Assembly: GCF_016406325.1 (NCBI RefSeq)
Contig: NZ_CP066370.1
Location: forward strand, 4,278,001-4,342,000
DNA: 64,000 bases
DNA from: Shewanella putrefaciens
GTDB lineage: Bacteria; Pseudomonadota; Gammaproteobacteria; Enterobacterales; Shewanellaceae
Direction of reading: 5' to 3'
The position numbers were made by a program, and so were the translations under genes. Below, piece after piece: positions 1 through 10,447 of this stretch. The notes under the pieces were generated by a model. That model had not been told where the DNA came from, ran no database searches, and was given only the letters and a program-made list of their open reading frames with translations. Each line of letters opens with the position of its first letter. The stretch's first letter is position 1.

Positions 1-12
1 TTTCTTATCCCC

Positions 13-40
13 AAAAAAAGCCCTGCGAATACAGGGCTTT
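13..40 (-). terminator. Terminator of the RND efflux operon
   Basis: A 9-bp stem (AAAGCCCTG / CAGGGCTTT) with a 6-base loop is followed, reading the minus strand, by a run of seven T. It lies 20 bp after the stop of the efflux pump gene, so it most likely ends that operon. Confidence 0.85.
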
Positions 41-59
41 GATTAAGTAAGACGTTAGA

Positions 60-3000
60 TTACTCCGCCGATGTCGGCTTTTCGTCTTTCGCTTTTCTCT
101 CTCGCTTACTGAAGATACGCTCAACAATAACGAAGAATAAGGGCACGAAGAAGATACCTAAGAAGGTCGAGCTCATCATACCACCAAGAACACCAGTACC
201 GATGGCGTTTTGGCTACCAGAACCGACGCCAGTACTGATCGCTAATGGCACAACACCCAAACCAAAGGCTAAGGACGTCATCAAAATCGGACGCAGACGA
301 ACGCGAACCGCATGAAGCGTCGCCTCCACTAAACCAGCGCCTTTTTCGTAGTACTCTTTAGCAAACTCCACAATCAAGATTGCGTTCTTAGTCGCTAAGC
401 CAACCGTTGTAAGTAGACCTACTTGGAAGAATACGTCGTTTGGTAAACCACGACCATTCATCGCTAACAATGCACCAATAATCCCCAACGGCACCACCAG
501 CACAACGGCAAAGGGTACCGACCAGCTTTCATAAAGAGCAGCAAGTACGAGGAATACCACTAAGATTGACAGTGCATATAACGCAGGTGCTTGGTTACCC
601 GACAAACGCTCTTCGTAGGATAAACCGTTCCACTCAATGCCAAAGCCAGGAGGCAACTGCTTGACCAGATCTTCCATAATATCCATGGCAGCACCAGTAC
701 TAAATCCTGGAACTGTAGCACCTTGAATATTCATCGCTGGCAAACCATTAAAGCGTTCTAGGCGTGGAGAGCCATACTCCCACGTACCCATAGCGAAAGC
801 AGAGAATGGCACCATGTCACCTTTATTATTGCGTACATACCAAGTGTCTAAATCACCCGGTTGCATACGGTACTGAGCATCACCTTGTACATAAACCTTT
901 TTAACACGGCCACGGTCAATAAAGTCGTTCACATATGAACCACCCCAAGCCGTTGCAAGCACACTGTTAACATTAGCGATTTCAATGCCGAGCGCGCTTA
1001 ACTTAGCGTGATCTATATGCAATTGGTAAATTGGCGCATCTTCCTGACCATTAGGACGTACGCCCACTAGATTAGGATTCTGTGCCGCCATACCTAATAG
1101 CTGGTTACGTGCAGCCACTAATTTCTCATGGCCTTGACCATTCTTATCCTGTAAGAACATATCAAAACCGTTAGCCGTACCTAACTCAATCACCGCAGGC
1201 GGTACGAAAGCGAAGACAAACGCGTCCTTCATTTGACTGAATACGCCCATAGCACGACCCGCAATGGATTGAACATCAGCACCAGGAGCCGTACGCTCAG
1301 ACCAATCCTTCAGCCCCACGAAAGCGATACCCATATTTTGCCCTTGACCCGCAAAACTAAAGCCCGCCACGCTAAATACTGATCTCACACCCTCTTCAGC
1401 CATAAAGTGATCAGACACTTTCTCTAAGACTTTTAAGGTACTTTCTTGAGTTGAGTTTGTCGGTAAAATGGCCTGCGTAAACAAAATCCCTTGGTCTTCA
1501 TCTGGCAAGAAAGCGGTTGGCATACGCATGAAGATCCAACCGACGGCAACAACCAGTGCAACGTAAATCATCATGACCCTAAAGCCACGCTTGATGATAC
1601 CCGCCACACTCGACTCATAACGGTTGGTTAATCGATCAAAACCACGGTTAAACCAACCGAAGAATCCCGTTTCAATATGGCCGTGACCCTTCTTGAGTGG
1701 CTTGAGCATGGTCGCACAAAGTGCTGGCGTTAAAATCAAAGCCACCAATACAGACAACGCCATCGCCGACACGATAGTGATTGAGAACTGACGATAAATC
1801 ACCCCTGTTGAGCCAGACATAAATGCCATAGGGACAAATACCGCAGATAGCGTCAAACCGATACCAACCAAGGCGCCGGTGATTTGATCCATCGATTTAC
1901 GAGTCGCCTCAAGCGGACTGAGTCCTTCCTCCGACATCACCCGCTCGACGTTCTCCACCACCACAATCGCGTCGTCTACCAGCAAACCGATCGCCAGCAC
2001 CATAGCAAACATAGTGAGCGTATTGATCGAGAACCCCGTTGCCGACAATATAGCGAAGGTACCCAGCAATACCACAGGAACAGCAATCGTTGGGATCAAA
2101 GTTGCACGGAAATTTTGCAAGAAGAGGTACATGATGAGAAACACCAGTACAACGGCTTCTAACAATGTGTGTACAACGCCTTCAATGGATTTTTCAACAA
2201 AAGGTGTAGTGTCATAGGGATAAACGACTTCCAACCCTTGTGGGAAGAAAGGTTTCATCTCAGCGATTTTAGCTCGGACAGCTTCTGCAGTATCGAGAGC
2301 ATTTGCCCCCGTCGCGAGTTTAATCGCTAGACCTGTTGCAGGCTTACCATTGTATAGGGACACAACGGAATAACTTTCAGAACCTAACTCAACTCTAGCA
2401 ACATCACCCAAGAAAACGTTCGCGCCAGAAGTATCAGATTTAAGAATAATCTTGCGGAATTCTTCTGGTGTTTGTAAACGGCTTTGGGCTGATACTGTCG
2501 CATTTAGCTCTTGACCAGCAACCGATGGCGTACCACCCAGTTGGCCCGCAGAAACCTGTGCGTTTTGAGCGCGAATAGCCGCGACAACATCCAAGCTAGT
2601 CAAATTGTATTGGGTTAGTTTTAGCGGATCTAACCATATACGCATCGCGTATTGAGCGCCGAATATCTGAATCTCACCCACACCAGAAACACGGCTCATA
2701 GGATCTTGTACGTTAGAACCTACATAGTCAGCGATATCACTCTTATCCAGTGAACCATCCGTTGACACGAAGCCTAAAACCAATAAGAAGCCAGAGCTGG
2801 ATTTGTTAACATTAACGCCCTGTGATTGCACTTCCTGTGGCAGCAGCGTCATCGCCCCTTGCAACTTGTTTTGAACCTGAACCTGTGCAATGTCGGCATC
2901 GGCTTCTGCGTTAAAGGTTAGGGTAATAGACGCGTTACCAAAACTATCACTGGTTGAAGTGATATAGCGCAGATGGTCGATCCCCGTCATCCGCTGCTCA

Positions 3001-3194
3001 ATAACCTGAGTGACTGAGTCCTCAACAATCTTAGCCGAAGCGCCGGGGTAGTTAGCACTGATCACCACAGTTGGAGGAGCAATGCTCGGATATTGAGACA
3101 CTGGCAGAGAACGGATTGATAGGATCCCCGCCAACATAATAATTAAGGCGATCACCCACGCAAAGATGGGGCGATCAATAAAAAAACGTGCCAT
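60..3194 (-). CDS. RND multidrug efflux pump, inner-membrane subunit (AcrB/MexB type, HAE1 family)
   Basis: Inner-membrane proton/drug antiporter of a tripartite efflux pump that exports hydrophobic and amphiphilic compounds through an outer-membrane channel. The 1044-residue length is normal for the family. It starts with the typical [13 protein letters not shown] segment and TM1. It has two large periplasmic loops, and the TM4 stretch [16 protein letters not shown] carries the paired Asp residues of the proton relay. The second half repeats the fold ([20 protein letters not shown]). Its start lies 9 bp after the stop of the adaptor gene, so the two form an operon. No TolC-like outer-membrane gene is in the window, so the pump probably uses one encoded elsewhere. 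Substrates cannot be read from the sequence. The family call is very secure. Confidence 0.95.
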   Translation of the reverse strand: MARFFIDRPIFAWVIALIIMLAGILSIRSLPVSQYPSIAPPTVVISANYPGASAKIVEDSVTQVIEQRMTGIDHLRYITSTSDSFGNASITLTFNAEADADIAQVQVQNKLQGAMTLLPQEVQSQGVNVNKSSSGFLLVLGFVSTDGSLDKSDIADYVGSNVQDPMSRVSGVGEIQIFGAQYAMRIWLDPLKLTQYNLTSLDVVAAIRAQNAQVSAGQLGGTPSVAGQELNATVSAQSRLQTPEEFRKIILKSDTSGANVFLGDVARVELGSESYSVVSLYNGKPATGLAIKLATGANALDTAEAVRAKIAEMKPFFPQGLEVVYPYDTTPFVEKSIEGVVHTLLEAVVLVFLIMYLFLQNFRATLIPTIAVPVVLLGTFAILSATGFSINTLTMFAMVLAIGLLVDDAIVVVENVERVMSEEGLSPLEATRKSMDQITGALVGIGLTLSAVFVPMAFMSGSTGVIYRQFSITIVSAMALSVLVALILTPALCATMLKPLKKGHGHIETGFFGWFNRGFDRLTNRYESSVAGIIKRGFRVMMIYVALVVAVGWIFMRMPTAFLPDEDQGILFTQAILPTNSTQESTLKVLEKVSDHFMAEEGVRSVFSVAGFSFAGQGQNMGIAFVGLKDWSERTAPGADVQSIAGRAMGVFSQMKDAFVFAFVPPAVIELGTANGFDMFLQDKNGQGHEKLVAARNQLLGMAAQNPNLVGVRPNGQEDAPIYQLHIDHAKLSALGIEIANVNSVLATAWGGSYVNDFIDRGRVKKVYVQGDAQYRMQPGDLDTWYVRNNKGDMVPFSAFAMGTWEYGSPRLERFNGLPAMNIQGATVPGFSTGAAMDIMEDLVKQLPPGFGIEWNGLSYEERLSGNQAPALYALSILVVFLVLAALYESWSVPFAVVLVVPLGIIGALLAMNGRGLPNDVFFQVGLLTTVGLATKNAILIVEFAKEYYEKGAGLVEATLHAVRVRLRPILMTSLAFGLGVVPLAISTGVGSGSQNAIGTGVLGGMMSSTFLGIFFVPLFFVIVERIFSKRERKAKDEKPTSAE

Positions 3195-3203
3195 AGCTAT
3201 GCC

Positions 3204-4349
3204 CTATTGTGCTTGCGTTTCAGAAATAACTTTGGGAGTGACTGGCGCTCCGGGGCGAATTTTTTGTAAGCCTTCCACAATCAACTTATCACCGACTGAA
3301 AGCCCTTCAGTAATACGCCACTCGTGACCAATAGCCTCTGCTGTTGTCACCGTTTTTGCTTCAACAACACCTTGATCATTCACAACCATAGCCACAGCTT
3401 CACCTTTAGAGTTACGGCTAATGGCTTTTTGTGGAACTAGAATAGCTTGAGGATCAGTACCAGCATTTAGCACTGCGCGAACATACATACCGGGTAACAA
3501 GATACCATCAGGGTTTGGAAACTCGGCGCGCAGAATAACGGAGCCAGTGTTCTCATCCACACTGACTTCAGCAAATTGCAACTTACCTAAATGACCATAG
3601 GTTGTACCGTCTTCCAATACCAACTGTACATCAGCATTATCCGCAGCCTGTAACTTACCTTGTTTTAGCTTAGCTTTAAGGCGCAATAGTTGTGCACTCG
3701 ATTGCGCGATATCCACATTGATTGGATCAAGCTGTTGAATCGTTGCTAAGGTTTGGCTTTGGTTCGCTGTCACCAACGCACCTGCTGTGACACTCGACTT
3801 ACCGATACGGCCAGAAATTGGTGCTAATACTTCTGTATATTGCAGGTTAATCTTAGCCGTATTGATTGCGGCTTCAGCCACAGTGACACTGGCCAATGCC
3901 TCTTTGTATGCAGCTTCGGCTTCGTCGAAATCTTGCTTACTGATCGCATTCGTTTTCACTAATTGCTGATAACGAGCCGCTTTAGCTTTCGCCGATGCTA
4001 GACTCGCATTCGCTCTGGCTAAATCTGCATTCGCACTGACGAGTGCCGCTTTGTATGTCGCTGAGTCTATTTGATATAAAGACTCGCCCTGCTTCACATT
4101 GCCGCCCTCTACGAAGCTACGCTTAGTGATAATACCATTTACCTGCGGGCGAACTTCGGCCTCGAGGAACGCTTTACTGCGACCCGGTAACTCCACTTGG
4201 ATAACCTGAGGCTTAGCGACAACATTGAGAATTCCCACTTCCATGCTCTGCGGCCCAGCCCCTGTTTGAGCTGTCTCTTCTTGAGGGCTGCAAGCTGCCA
4301 TCCATAACGCCACGCTTATAACTGAGGCAAGTTTAATTGTCTGCCGCAT
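3204..4349 (-). CDS. RND efflux periplasmic adaptor (membrane fusion protein) lipoprotein
   Basis: Periplasmic adaptor that links the inner-membrane pump to the outer-membrane channel. The frame is open upstream to 4424, but the start at 4349 is chosen. It has an AAGGAGT ribosome site 4 bp upstream, and it gives a clean lipoprotein signal ending in the lipobox-like WMAAC, with Cys near residue 20. The product is then 381 residues. After the signal come a biotinyl-lipoyl half-motif, a long alpha-helical hairpin rich in Ala/Lys (roughly residues 90-170), the second lipoyl half (VLAPISGRIGKSSVTAGALV) and beta-barrel domains. This is the AcrA/MexA order. It is first in the operon with the pump gene. 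Confidence 0.93.
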   Translation of the reverse strand: MRQTIKLASVISVALWMAACSPQEETAQTGAGPQSMEVGILNVVAKPQVIQVELPGRSKAFLEAEVRPQVNGIITKRSFVEGGNVKQGESLYQIDSATYKAALVSANADLARANASLASAKAKAARYQQLVKTNAISKQDFDEAEAAYKEALASVTVAEAAINTAKINLQYTEVLAPISGRIGKSSVTAGALVTANQSQTLATIQQLDPINVDIAQSSAQLLRLKAKLKQGKLQAADNADVQLVLEDGTTYGHLGKLQFAEVSVDENTGSVILRAEFPNPDGILLPGMYVRAVLNAGTDPQAILVPQKAISRNSKGEAVAMVVNDQGVVEAKTVTTAEAIGHEWRITEGLSVGDKLIVEGLQKIRPGAPVTPKVISETQAQ

Positions 4350-5119
4350 GAGAACTCCTTCAAATATTAACGACCTACACACCAGTACACTTATTTGTGC
4401 TGACACGATCGTAATTATAACCAAAATAAAAGCTGTTACTTATCGCATAACCTATAGGGATCAACAAGGAAGATAACCGAACAAAAGTGTAAACTAATGC
4501 AAATATTTACACTGGCGGCCATACTAAATTCACTTAGTTGTTATTCCATTTAAAATGTATGCTAACTATGGATAAGATTGTTAGATATATACAAGGTATA
4601 ACACTTAATCAGCCTACTCTATATCTAGAATGTTGCAAATTTGTTCTACATTACGGCACTGTTAAAACCAGAGATTCGCTAGCGGCTTAACAGTGACATT
4701 AGAAAACATCTGAGGTTTGATCAGCAGAAATAGATACTCTCACTAAAACAACAACCTTCGGACCTGCCATTTTAGTGTTTACCCTAATTCAGGGCAAATC
4801 TGAAATCATTATTTATACTCCATTAAATGAAACTCAGATTCCCACAAATAATGCTTCTATAAAACCCCCAATTGCTTACACACCTCAAGATAAATCAAGG
4901 CCATATTGGCTATTTAAAACACTTAAACTCCATCTTGATCTCACTTTCACGCGTTAATGTAACCCATAATTGTTAACACACTTGCATTTAGAGCATTTGC
5001 TCCAGTTTTAAGATATGGCTTCTCGTTAGCCCTATATGGAAATTAATGAACAAAAGTCTCGATTGCGACTAAAGTTAAATCATAACGTCAGTAGAACACT
5101 GGAGTTGGGGTGAAAACCT
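4350..5119. other. Intergenic region between the efflux operon and the GST gene
   Basis: About 770 bp between divergent genes. It holds the palindrome at 4486-4513 and a second perfect 9-bp inverted repeat at 4657-4665 / 4687-4695 (CACTGTTAA / TTAACAGTG, 21-base gap). The latter has no T-run, so it is not a plain terminator. Short open frames here (for example 4775-4957) lack ribosome sites and family features and are not called. Confidence 0.6.
4486..4513. promoter_or_regulatory. Palindrome upstream of the RND efflux operon (possible operator)
   Basis: A perfect 8-bp inverted repeat, AGTGTAAA and TTTACACT, is separated by 12 bases. It lies about 140 bp upstream of the adaptor start. The size and position suit a dimeric repressor site, but no regulator gene adjoins the operon, so which protein binds is unknown. 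Confidence 0.4.
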
Positions 5120-5767
5120 ATGGAGCTTTTTTATCATCCTTTATCTCGTTATTCACAGAAAGTGTTGATTGCACTCTATGAAAAACAAGCTAATTTTTAC
5201 CCGCGCATTACCGACTTAGGCGATCCACTATCACGCAAAGCATTTCATCAATTTTATCCACCCGCAAAATTACCATTGCTTAAAACCCAAGATGGCCAAC
5301 TCATCCCTGAATCCAGCATTATTATCGAGTACTTAGATAGGCATTTTAATAACAGTACCCAACTTCTGCCACCAGAACCACAACGCAACTTACAGGTACG
5401 TTTGTTCGATCGCATCATAGACAATGATATTAACAACCCATTATTTCAATTAGAAAAGTTAAAGCATATAGAAGACAGTAATGAATTCGAAATCAAACAA
5501 TTAGAGAAGCAACTACTGACACAGTTTCAACGCTTAGACGCGCAACTCACACAACATCATTGGGTCTGTGGCGACAGTTTTACTTTAGCCGATTGCGCCC
5601 TAATTCCTTGTTTAAGCTATAGCTTCCAACATTTAAACTTGTTGGATTTAGATGACGTGGTTCGCTACTGGCAGCAGGCACAACTGCGCGGCGCTTGGAT
5701 GTTAGTACAGGAAGAAGTGTTACAGGCAGAAATGGAGGAAACAACAGGAGTCAGAGGCATACCTTAG
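5120..5767 (+). CDS. Glutathione S-transferase family protein
   Basis: A 215-residue two-domain GST. The N-terminal thioredoxin fold shows the YHPLSRYSQKVLIALYEK start, the cis-Pro loop (AKLPLLKTQDGQ) and the glutathione-binding ES pair (IPESSIIIEYLDRHF). The C-terminal half is the all-helical GST domain, with the N-cap motif DSFTLADCALIP. It probably conjugates or reduces substrates with glutathione in the cytoplasm; the substrate is unknown. An SspA-like role cannot be excluded but the sequence does not favour it. It stands alone, divergent from the efflux genes and convergent with the following thioesterase. Confidence 0.88.
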   Translation: MELFYHPLSRYSQKVLIALYEKQANFYPRITDLGDPLSRKAFHQFYPPAKLPLLKTQDGQLIPESSIIIEYLDRHFNNSTQLLPPEPQRNLQVRLFDRIIDNDINNPLFQLEKLKHIEDSNEFEIKQLEKQLLTQFQRLDAQLTQHHWVCGDSFTLADCALIPCLSYSFQHLNLLDLDDVVRYWQQAQLRGAWMLVQEEVLQAEMEETTGVRGIP

Positions 5768-5792
5768 TGAAATAAGTCATGCCTCCATCGGA

Positions 5793-6323
5793 TCACATAT
5801 TACGTTCTTTTTTTAACTGCAAAAACGCTTTCCACTTCACCACTTCTGGCGGCAACTCAGGTGCAGGATCGGTATAACCCGCCTCTTTCACTAATACATC
5901 GAGCGGCACCTGCTTACCTTTGCACACAAACACGCCGCGTACATGCACGATACAATGCAGGCCACGTTCGCTCACAAAGCGCTGTTCGATATAAAAATAC
6001 TTTTCATCCCAACCAACAACTTTGGTTTCAATTTCAAAGGTTTTTAGCGGCTTGATATCGCGAATATAGGTAAATTCGGCGGCGTTGACTATCGGCATCC
6101 ACTTCAACTTTAAGAAGCGTTTCAGTAGACCCATCTCGGCGAGCATATAGGTCCGCGCCAGATCCATAAATGCGGGATAGCGGGAGTTAGTCAGATGGAA
6201 ATTGATGTCACAATCGCTCGGTAAAGCACGATAAGTGATACGACTTGTGCCTAGAAAATCGATCTTACGACAATGGCGCGTACGCCAAAATAACAACCAA
6301 AACAAACGAAAATACAAATTCAT
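5793..6323 (-). CDS. Thioesterase family protein (hotdog fold, THEM6-like)
   Basis: A hotdog-fold thioesterase of 176 residues when begun at 6323. That ATG has an AAGGG ribosome site and yields the expected N-terminal hydrophobic helix (NLYFRLFWLLFW). The frame is open to 6380 but that start has no support. The hotdog core shows DCDINFHLTNSRYPAFMDLAR, where Asp and Asn lie at the usual active-site place, then the beta strands (FEIETKVVGWDEKYFYIEQRF). This subgroup has an N-terminal membrane-proximal helix and likely acts on acyl-CoA or another acyl thioester. The exact substrate is unknown. It converges on the GST gene. Confidence 0.8.
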   Translation of the reverse strand: MNLYFRLFWLLFWRTRHCRKIDFLGTSRITYRALPSDCDINFHLTNSRYPAFMDLARTYMLAEMGLLKRFLKLKWMPIVNAAEFTYIRDIKPLKTFEIETKVVGWDEKYFYIEQRFVSERGLHCIVHVRGVFVCKGKQVPLDVLVKEAGYTDPAPELPPEVVKWKAFLQLKKERNM

Positions 6324-6395
6324 AACGAGTCGCCCTTGAAATAAGAGCCACAGGCTAACAGAGGTCATACCACAGGGCAAGCGTGAATCAGATCA

Positions 6396-6425
6396 CAAAA
6401 AAGACGCACTAAGGCGTCTTTTTAT
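6396..6425 (-). terminator. Terminator downstream of prlC
   Basis: The stem AAGACGC / GCGTCTT has a 6-base loop and is flanked by A and T runs on both sides, so it can work in either direction. It lies about 75 bp after the prlC stop and upstream of the thioesterase gene on the same strand, so it probably separates the two. Confidence 0.8.
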
Positions 6426-6498
6426 CGTTCGATTAAGCTAAATACCCTCAGATAATCATCCCATTAAAATGGGCTGATTTATCAAAACTCACAATTAC

Positions 6499-8538
6499 TT
6501 ATGCAGCAATGCCTGAATGTCTTAACAGGGCATCGATATTCGGTTCGCGCCCCATAAACTGTTTGAACAAATCCATAGGTTCGGCAGAACCTCCCATTTC
6601 GAGGATATTGTGCAGGAAGCGACGACCCGTTTCAGGGTTAAAAATACCTTCCTCTTCGAAGCGGGAAAACGCATCTGCTGATAATACTTCAGCCCATTTA
6701 TAGCTGTAATAACCTGCGGCATAACCGCCCGCAAAAATATGGGCAAAACCATGTTGGAAACGGTTAAAGTCCGGTGGTGTTAATACGGCCACCTGACGAC
6801 GTACTTCGTCTAAGGTTTCTTGAATACGCGCGCCTTTAGCGGGGTCGTATTCGTGGTGCATTCTAAAATCGAACAATGAGAACTCGAGTTGGCGCAGCAT
6901 CATCATGCCAGACTGGAAGTTTTTCGCCGCGAGCATTTTATCTAACAAGGCTTTAGGTAATGGTTCACCCGTTTCGAAGTGACCAGAAATTTCGGCTAGG
7001 GCTTCTTCCTGCCAGCACCAGTTCTCCATAAATTGACTTGGTAATTCGACCGCATCCCAAGGCACACCATTGATACCCGACACGCCTGCAACATCGATTT
7101 TGGTCAGCATATGGTGGATACCATGGCCAAATTCGTGGAACAGGGTCGTCACTTCATCGTGGGTGAATAGTGCAGGTTTACCATCGACCGGACCATTAAA
7201 GTTACAGGTCAAATATGCCACTGGCTTTTGTAATCCATTGGCGGTTTGACGGCGCACACGGCAATCATCCATCCAAGCACCGCCGCGCTTACCCGTGCGG
7301 GCATATAAATCGAGGTAGAAACTGCCTCTATGTTCGTCAGTTTCGTCGAAAATATCGAAGAAACGCACGTCGTTATGCCAACGGTCAAAATCTTTTTGCT
7401 CGACAATCTTAAGGCCAAACAAACGCGATACAGTGTAAAACAAGCCCGAGAGCACTTTATCCTCGGGGAAATATGGGCGCAGGATTTCCTGTGAAATCTC
7501 ATACTTATGCTGTTGTAACTTCTCGGCATAGAAGCTTAAGTCCCAAGAGGCCATTTCAGTCACGCCATATTCGGCCTCGGCAAATGCTTTTAACTCGGCT
7601 AATTCGGCCTTGGCTTGATCTTTTGAGCGCAGCGCTAACTCATTTAAAAATGCCATCACCTGCGCCGGCGTTTCAGCCATTTTCGTCGCCAGAGATTTGT
7701 CAGCAAAACTGTCAAAACCGAGTAACAATGCGAGTTCGTGGCGCAAAGCAAGAATTTCGTCCATCAGCGGGCTGTTATCAAACTCGCCGGCATTGGGACC
7801 TTGATCCGAAGCGCGAGTGACAAACGCACGATAGCATTCTTCCCGAAGACTGCGATTTTCACTGTAAGTCATGACAGGTAAATAAGAAGGGAAATCTAAG
7901 GTGAATAACCAACCTTCTAGCTCACGTGCCTGCGCCATTGCTTTAGCGGCGGCTTTGGCAGACTCAGGCAAACCAGCAAGCTCGGCTTCATCTGTGATCA
8001 ACTTAGTCCAAGCTTGCGTCGCATCCAGTAATTGATTCGAAAAGCCACTGGTGAGTTCAGAAAGACGTTTTACAATTTCGCCGTAACGCACCTTTTGCGT
8101 GTCATCTAAGCCAATGCCTGATAGTTCAAAGTCGCGTAGGCTGTGCTCTATCACCATCTGCTGCGCTTGGCTCAATTGCGCAAATTCATTGGAGGCTCGC
8201 AGTGCTTTATAGGCTTGATACAAACCTTGGTGTTGGCCAACGTAAGTGCCGTATTCCGATAAAAGTGGTAAACAAGCATCATGGGCGGCACGCCACTCAT
8301 CTGTGCTAGTCACTGAATTCATATGAGAAACGGGCGACCAAATTTGGCTTAGTTCATCGTCAACCTGTTCTAATGGTGCGACCAAGTTGTCCCACGTAAA
8401 AGGACCTTGATTCTGCAGCACTTCATCAATCTTAGCGCGGCACTGAGCAATAGCATGCTCAACAGCGACTTGAATATGTTCCGGTTTTATCTGTGAAAAA
8501 AGTGGTAATTTTGCGCCGCTAAGCAAAGGGTTGCTCAT
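6499..8538 (-). CDS. prlC: Oligopeptidase A (M3 zinc metallopeptidase)
   Basis: Cytoplasmic zinc oligopeptidase that degrades short peptides, including cleaved signal peptides. The 679-residue length matches E. coli PrlC/OpdA. The zinc site is plain: LFHEFGHGIHHML holds HExxH, and the third ligand Glu follows in WDAVELPSQFMENW. The N-terminal helical half (LPLFSQIKPEHIQVAVEHAI) is also typical. It is monocistronic, with its own terminator and a 310-bp upstream gap. In related genomes it lies beside gor, as it does here. Confidence 0.96.
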   Translation of the reverse strand: MSNPLLSGAKLPLFSQIKPEHIQVAVEHAIAQCRAKIDEVLQNQGPFTWDNLVAPLEQVDDELSQIWSPVSHMNSVTSTDEWRAAHDACLPLLSEYGTYVGQHQGLYQAYKALRASNEFAQLSQAQQMVIEHSLRDFELSGIGLDDTQKVRYGEIVKRLSELTSGFSNQLLDATQAWTKLITDEAELAGLPESAKAAAKAMAQARELEGWLFTLDFPSYLPVMTYSENRSLREECYRAFVTRASDQGPNAGEFDNSPLMDEILALRHELALLLGFDSFADKSLATKMAETPAQVMAFLNELALRSKDQAKAELAELKAFAEAEYGVTEMASWDLSFYAEKLQQHKYEISQEILRPYFPEDKVLSGLFYTVSRLFGLKIVEQKDFDRWHNDVRFFDIFDETDEHRGSFYLDLYARTGKRGGAWMDDCRVRRQTANGLQKPVAYLTCNFNGPVDGKPALFTHDEVTTLFHEFGHGIHHMLTKIDVAGVSGINGVPWDAVELPSQFMENWCWQEEALAEISGHFETGEPLPKALLDKMLAAKNFQSGMMMLRQLEFSLFDFRMHHEYDPAKGARIQETLDEVRRQVAVLTPPDFNRFQHGFAHIFAGGYAAGYYSYKWAEVLSADAFSRFEEEGIFNPETGRRFLHNILEMGGSAEPMDLFKQFMGREPNIDALLRHSGIAA

Positions 8539-8847
8539 ATTGACTCCTCAACAATCTGTATAGGGTATCTTCAAGATGCCAGTTTCAGGATCTTGAGGTT
8601 ATTTGGGTATAAATAAGGGCTAATACCCTATTTATCAAGGCGAGAATATCGATTGCCTCCTTCGACGAAGGCGCTAGCGGTAATTACACATAAAAAAAGT
8701 GAACTAGTTCTCAATTAATATTTACATCTAATTTACTTAAGTGAACTTGACGACTTGATCGCAAACCTAATCCATTCTCATTAACACTCAAATTCAAACG
8801 CGTTAAAACTCTCCTATCATCTAACTACAACTTAAACTGGCTGGTAT
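8539..8847. other. Intergenic region between prlC and an exported barrel-like protein
   Basis: About 310 bp between divergent genes, where both promoters must lie. It holds an inverted repeat, TCAAGAT (8571-8577) / ATCTTGA (8590-8596). Nearby is a second pair, GGGTAT / ATACCC, around 8606-8629. No gene is supported. Confidence 0.5.
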
Positions 8848-9636
8848 ATGGCAACACCCACGGTGATCTTTTCTCACATACTTTGCACTTTAGGGGTGCT
8901 CTGCTTAAACCAAACGGTATTGGCAAATGAAAGCCTAATCCAGACGGAAAGTATCTCAAGTCAACAACAGCCCAATCAAGATGCTGCACCTTTGGCGCTC
9001 ACACTCGACCTTGGGTGGGATAGCAAATATATCTCACAGGGGCGTGACAATTTAAAACATGGTGGCATTTATTGGGCAAATGCTTCAATCCAATATAATA
9101 ATCTAACGACCTACGCCTTAGTGGGGCGTGGTGATAGCCAAACCTATACCGAGTGGAATATTGGCTTTGAATATACCCTCAACGTGGTTGAGCAATTAGA
9201 AGCGAATTTGGGTTATCAACGAATTGAAGGGTTTAGCGACAACCTTTGCCAAGATAATGAGCTTTTCGGTGAACTCGCCTATACCGCGACACCTTGGTTA
9301 ATACCTTCGGTAAGTTATGTTTACTCCACGGAGGCTGAAGGTTCTTTTGTTGAAGTGAGTTTACACAGTTATTGGAATATCACTGACCAATTCACTCTCA
9401 CACCATATATCACTCAAGGTTTTGATTTTAAATATAGAACTGAAAAACATAATGGAAGAAACCATCTTCAACTTGGCCTAGAAGCAAGCTATCAAATCAC
9501 ATCCGAGATCAATCTAAGTGGCCATATAAGTCACAGCATAGCCCAGAACGATATTGAGCAAGAAATGGCGGAAAATGGTGATACTGGCTCACAGGATCAA
9601 ACCTATGCTGGTATCCATGTGACAATGACATTTTAG
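8848..9636 (+). CDS. Exported outer-membrane-type protein of unknown function
   Basis: A 262-residue protein with an N-terminal signal peptide (hydrophobic stretch ending near VLA-NES, about residue 27). The mature part is built of alternating strands rich in Tyr, Trp, Gly and Asn (LDLGWDSKYISQGRDN, YNNLTTYALVGRGDSQ, FEYTLNVVEQLEANLGY) and ends in VTMTF. A C-terminal aromatic residue is usual for outer-membrane beta barrels. The SKYISQGRDN segment resembles conserved Shewanella/Vibrio proteins annotated only as exported or TorF-like. The cargo or role is unknown. The ribosome site is weak, so the start is moderately sure. Confidence 0.7.
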   Translation: MATPTVIFSHILCTLGVLCLNQTVLANESLIQTESISSQQQPNQDAAPLALTLDLGWDSKYISQGRDNLKHGGIYWANASIQYNNLTTYALVGRGDSQTYTEWNIGFEYTLNVVEQLEANLGYQRIEGFSDNLCQDNELFGELAYTATPWLIPSVSYVYSTEAEGSFVEVSLHSYWNITDQFTLTPYITQGFDFKYRTEKHNGRNHLQLGLEASYQITSEINLSGHISHSIAQNDIEQEMAENGDTGSQDQTYAGIHVTMTF

Positions 9637-9762
9637 GTTCTTATCAACCTATATCGCCCAATATGATGCCCATCCCTTGGCAAAAAAGTATCTGCTAACT
9701 AAACTCAACATGTCGACGGAGCGACGTGTGTCAATCATCACGATGAAGCAGAGGAACAGGGA

Positions 9763-10317
9763 ATGTTAGCGCATTATTTCGATATTATTCGTTCAATATT
9801 TTTTTTAGCTTCAGCCATGTTATTTGTGGTAACCCATCCCGTTCAAGCCCGCCAAACAGGTGAACCAGAGCTAACTTTAGAGACTTTATCTCAACCGCCC
9901 AAAAATCCACAATTACCGCTAGGTACCTTACTCGATAATAATGGCCAACCTATCCATATACCGAACCAACGGCAAAGTGCGTTAGAGTATTCAACTCCAA
10001 CCGTCTCGCTCGCTGAAACGCAAAAAAGCCAAACGAACGCCCCGTCAAAAAAAACTAAAAGTAAAAAGCTCAATCGCAAGCAACAGCTCACCAGCCGAGC
10101 ACAGGTTGCTAATGATCCAAACTGTCGCTGGCTTGATAAGCGAATGCAACAACTCGAAGCACTAAGCAGTAGCAAACAGAATAAACCAGCACAATATCAA
10201 CTTGATGAACTATCCGCTCGCCAAAAGGAATGGCAGTGTCTCAAGTGCGGAGCAGAAGGGCCTAACCAAAACGATTATTCACGTTGCCAATATCGCCGAG
10301 AAACCATCACACGCTAA
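9763..10317 (+). CDS. Small exported protein with C-terminal cysteines, function unknown
   Basis: A 184-residue protein with a signal peptide (hydrophobic segment SIFFLASAMLFVVT, likely cleaved after VQA). The middle is low-complexity, rich in Gln, Ser, Lys and Pro (roughly residues 35-110). The C-terminal third has four cysteines: one in DPNCRW, a CLKCG pair and a last one in SRCQYRRE. It could be a small disulfide- or metal-binding domain. No family was recognised. It lies between the barrel-like protein and gor on the same strand, 126 bp after the former. Confidence 0.6.
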   Translation: MLAHYFDIIRSIFFLASAMLFVVTHPVQARQTGEPELTLETLSQPPKNPQLPLGTLLDNNGQPIHIPNQRQSALEYSTPTVSLAETQKSQTNAPSKKTKSKKLNRKQQLTSRAQVANDPNCRWLDKRMQQLEALSSSKQNKPAQYQLDELSARQKEWQCLKCGAEGPNQNDYSRCQYRRETITR

Positions 10318-10447
10318 CTTTTATGCACTTTAGGGGCTTTATGCAAATACCTCAGCCTTGTGAATAGACTAGTCTGTAATCACAAACCACCCTACAATGA
10401 TCTTCTGCTGTAAAGCATCTCATCCTTGAAGTAAGACGGAGAAACTC

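Noticed and set aside
4775..4957. 60-codon open frame between the efflux and GST genes
   Set aside because: No ribosome site, biased AT-rich composition and no family features.
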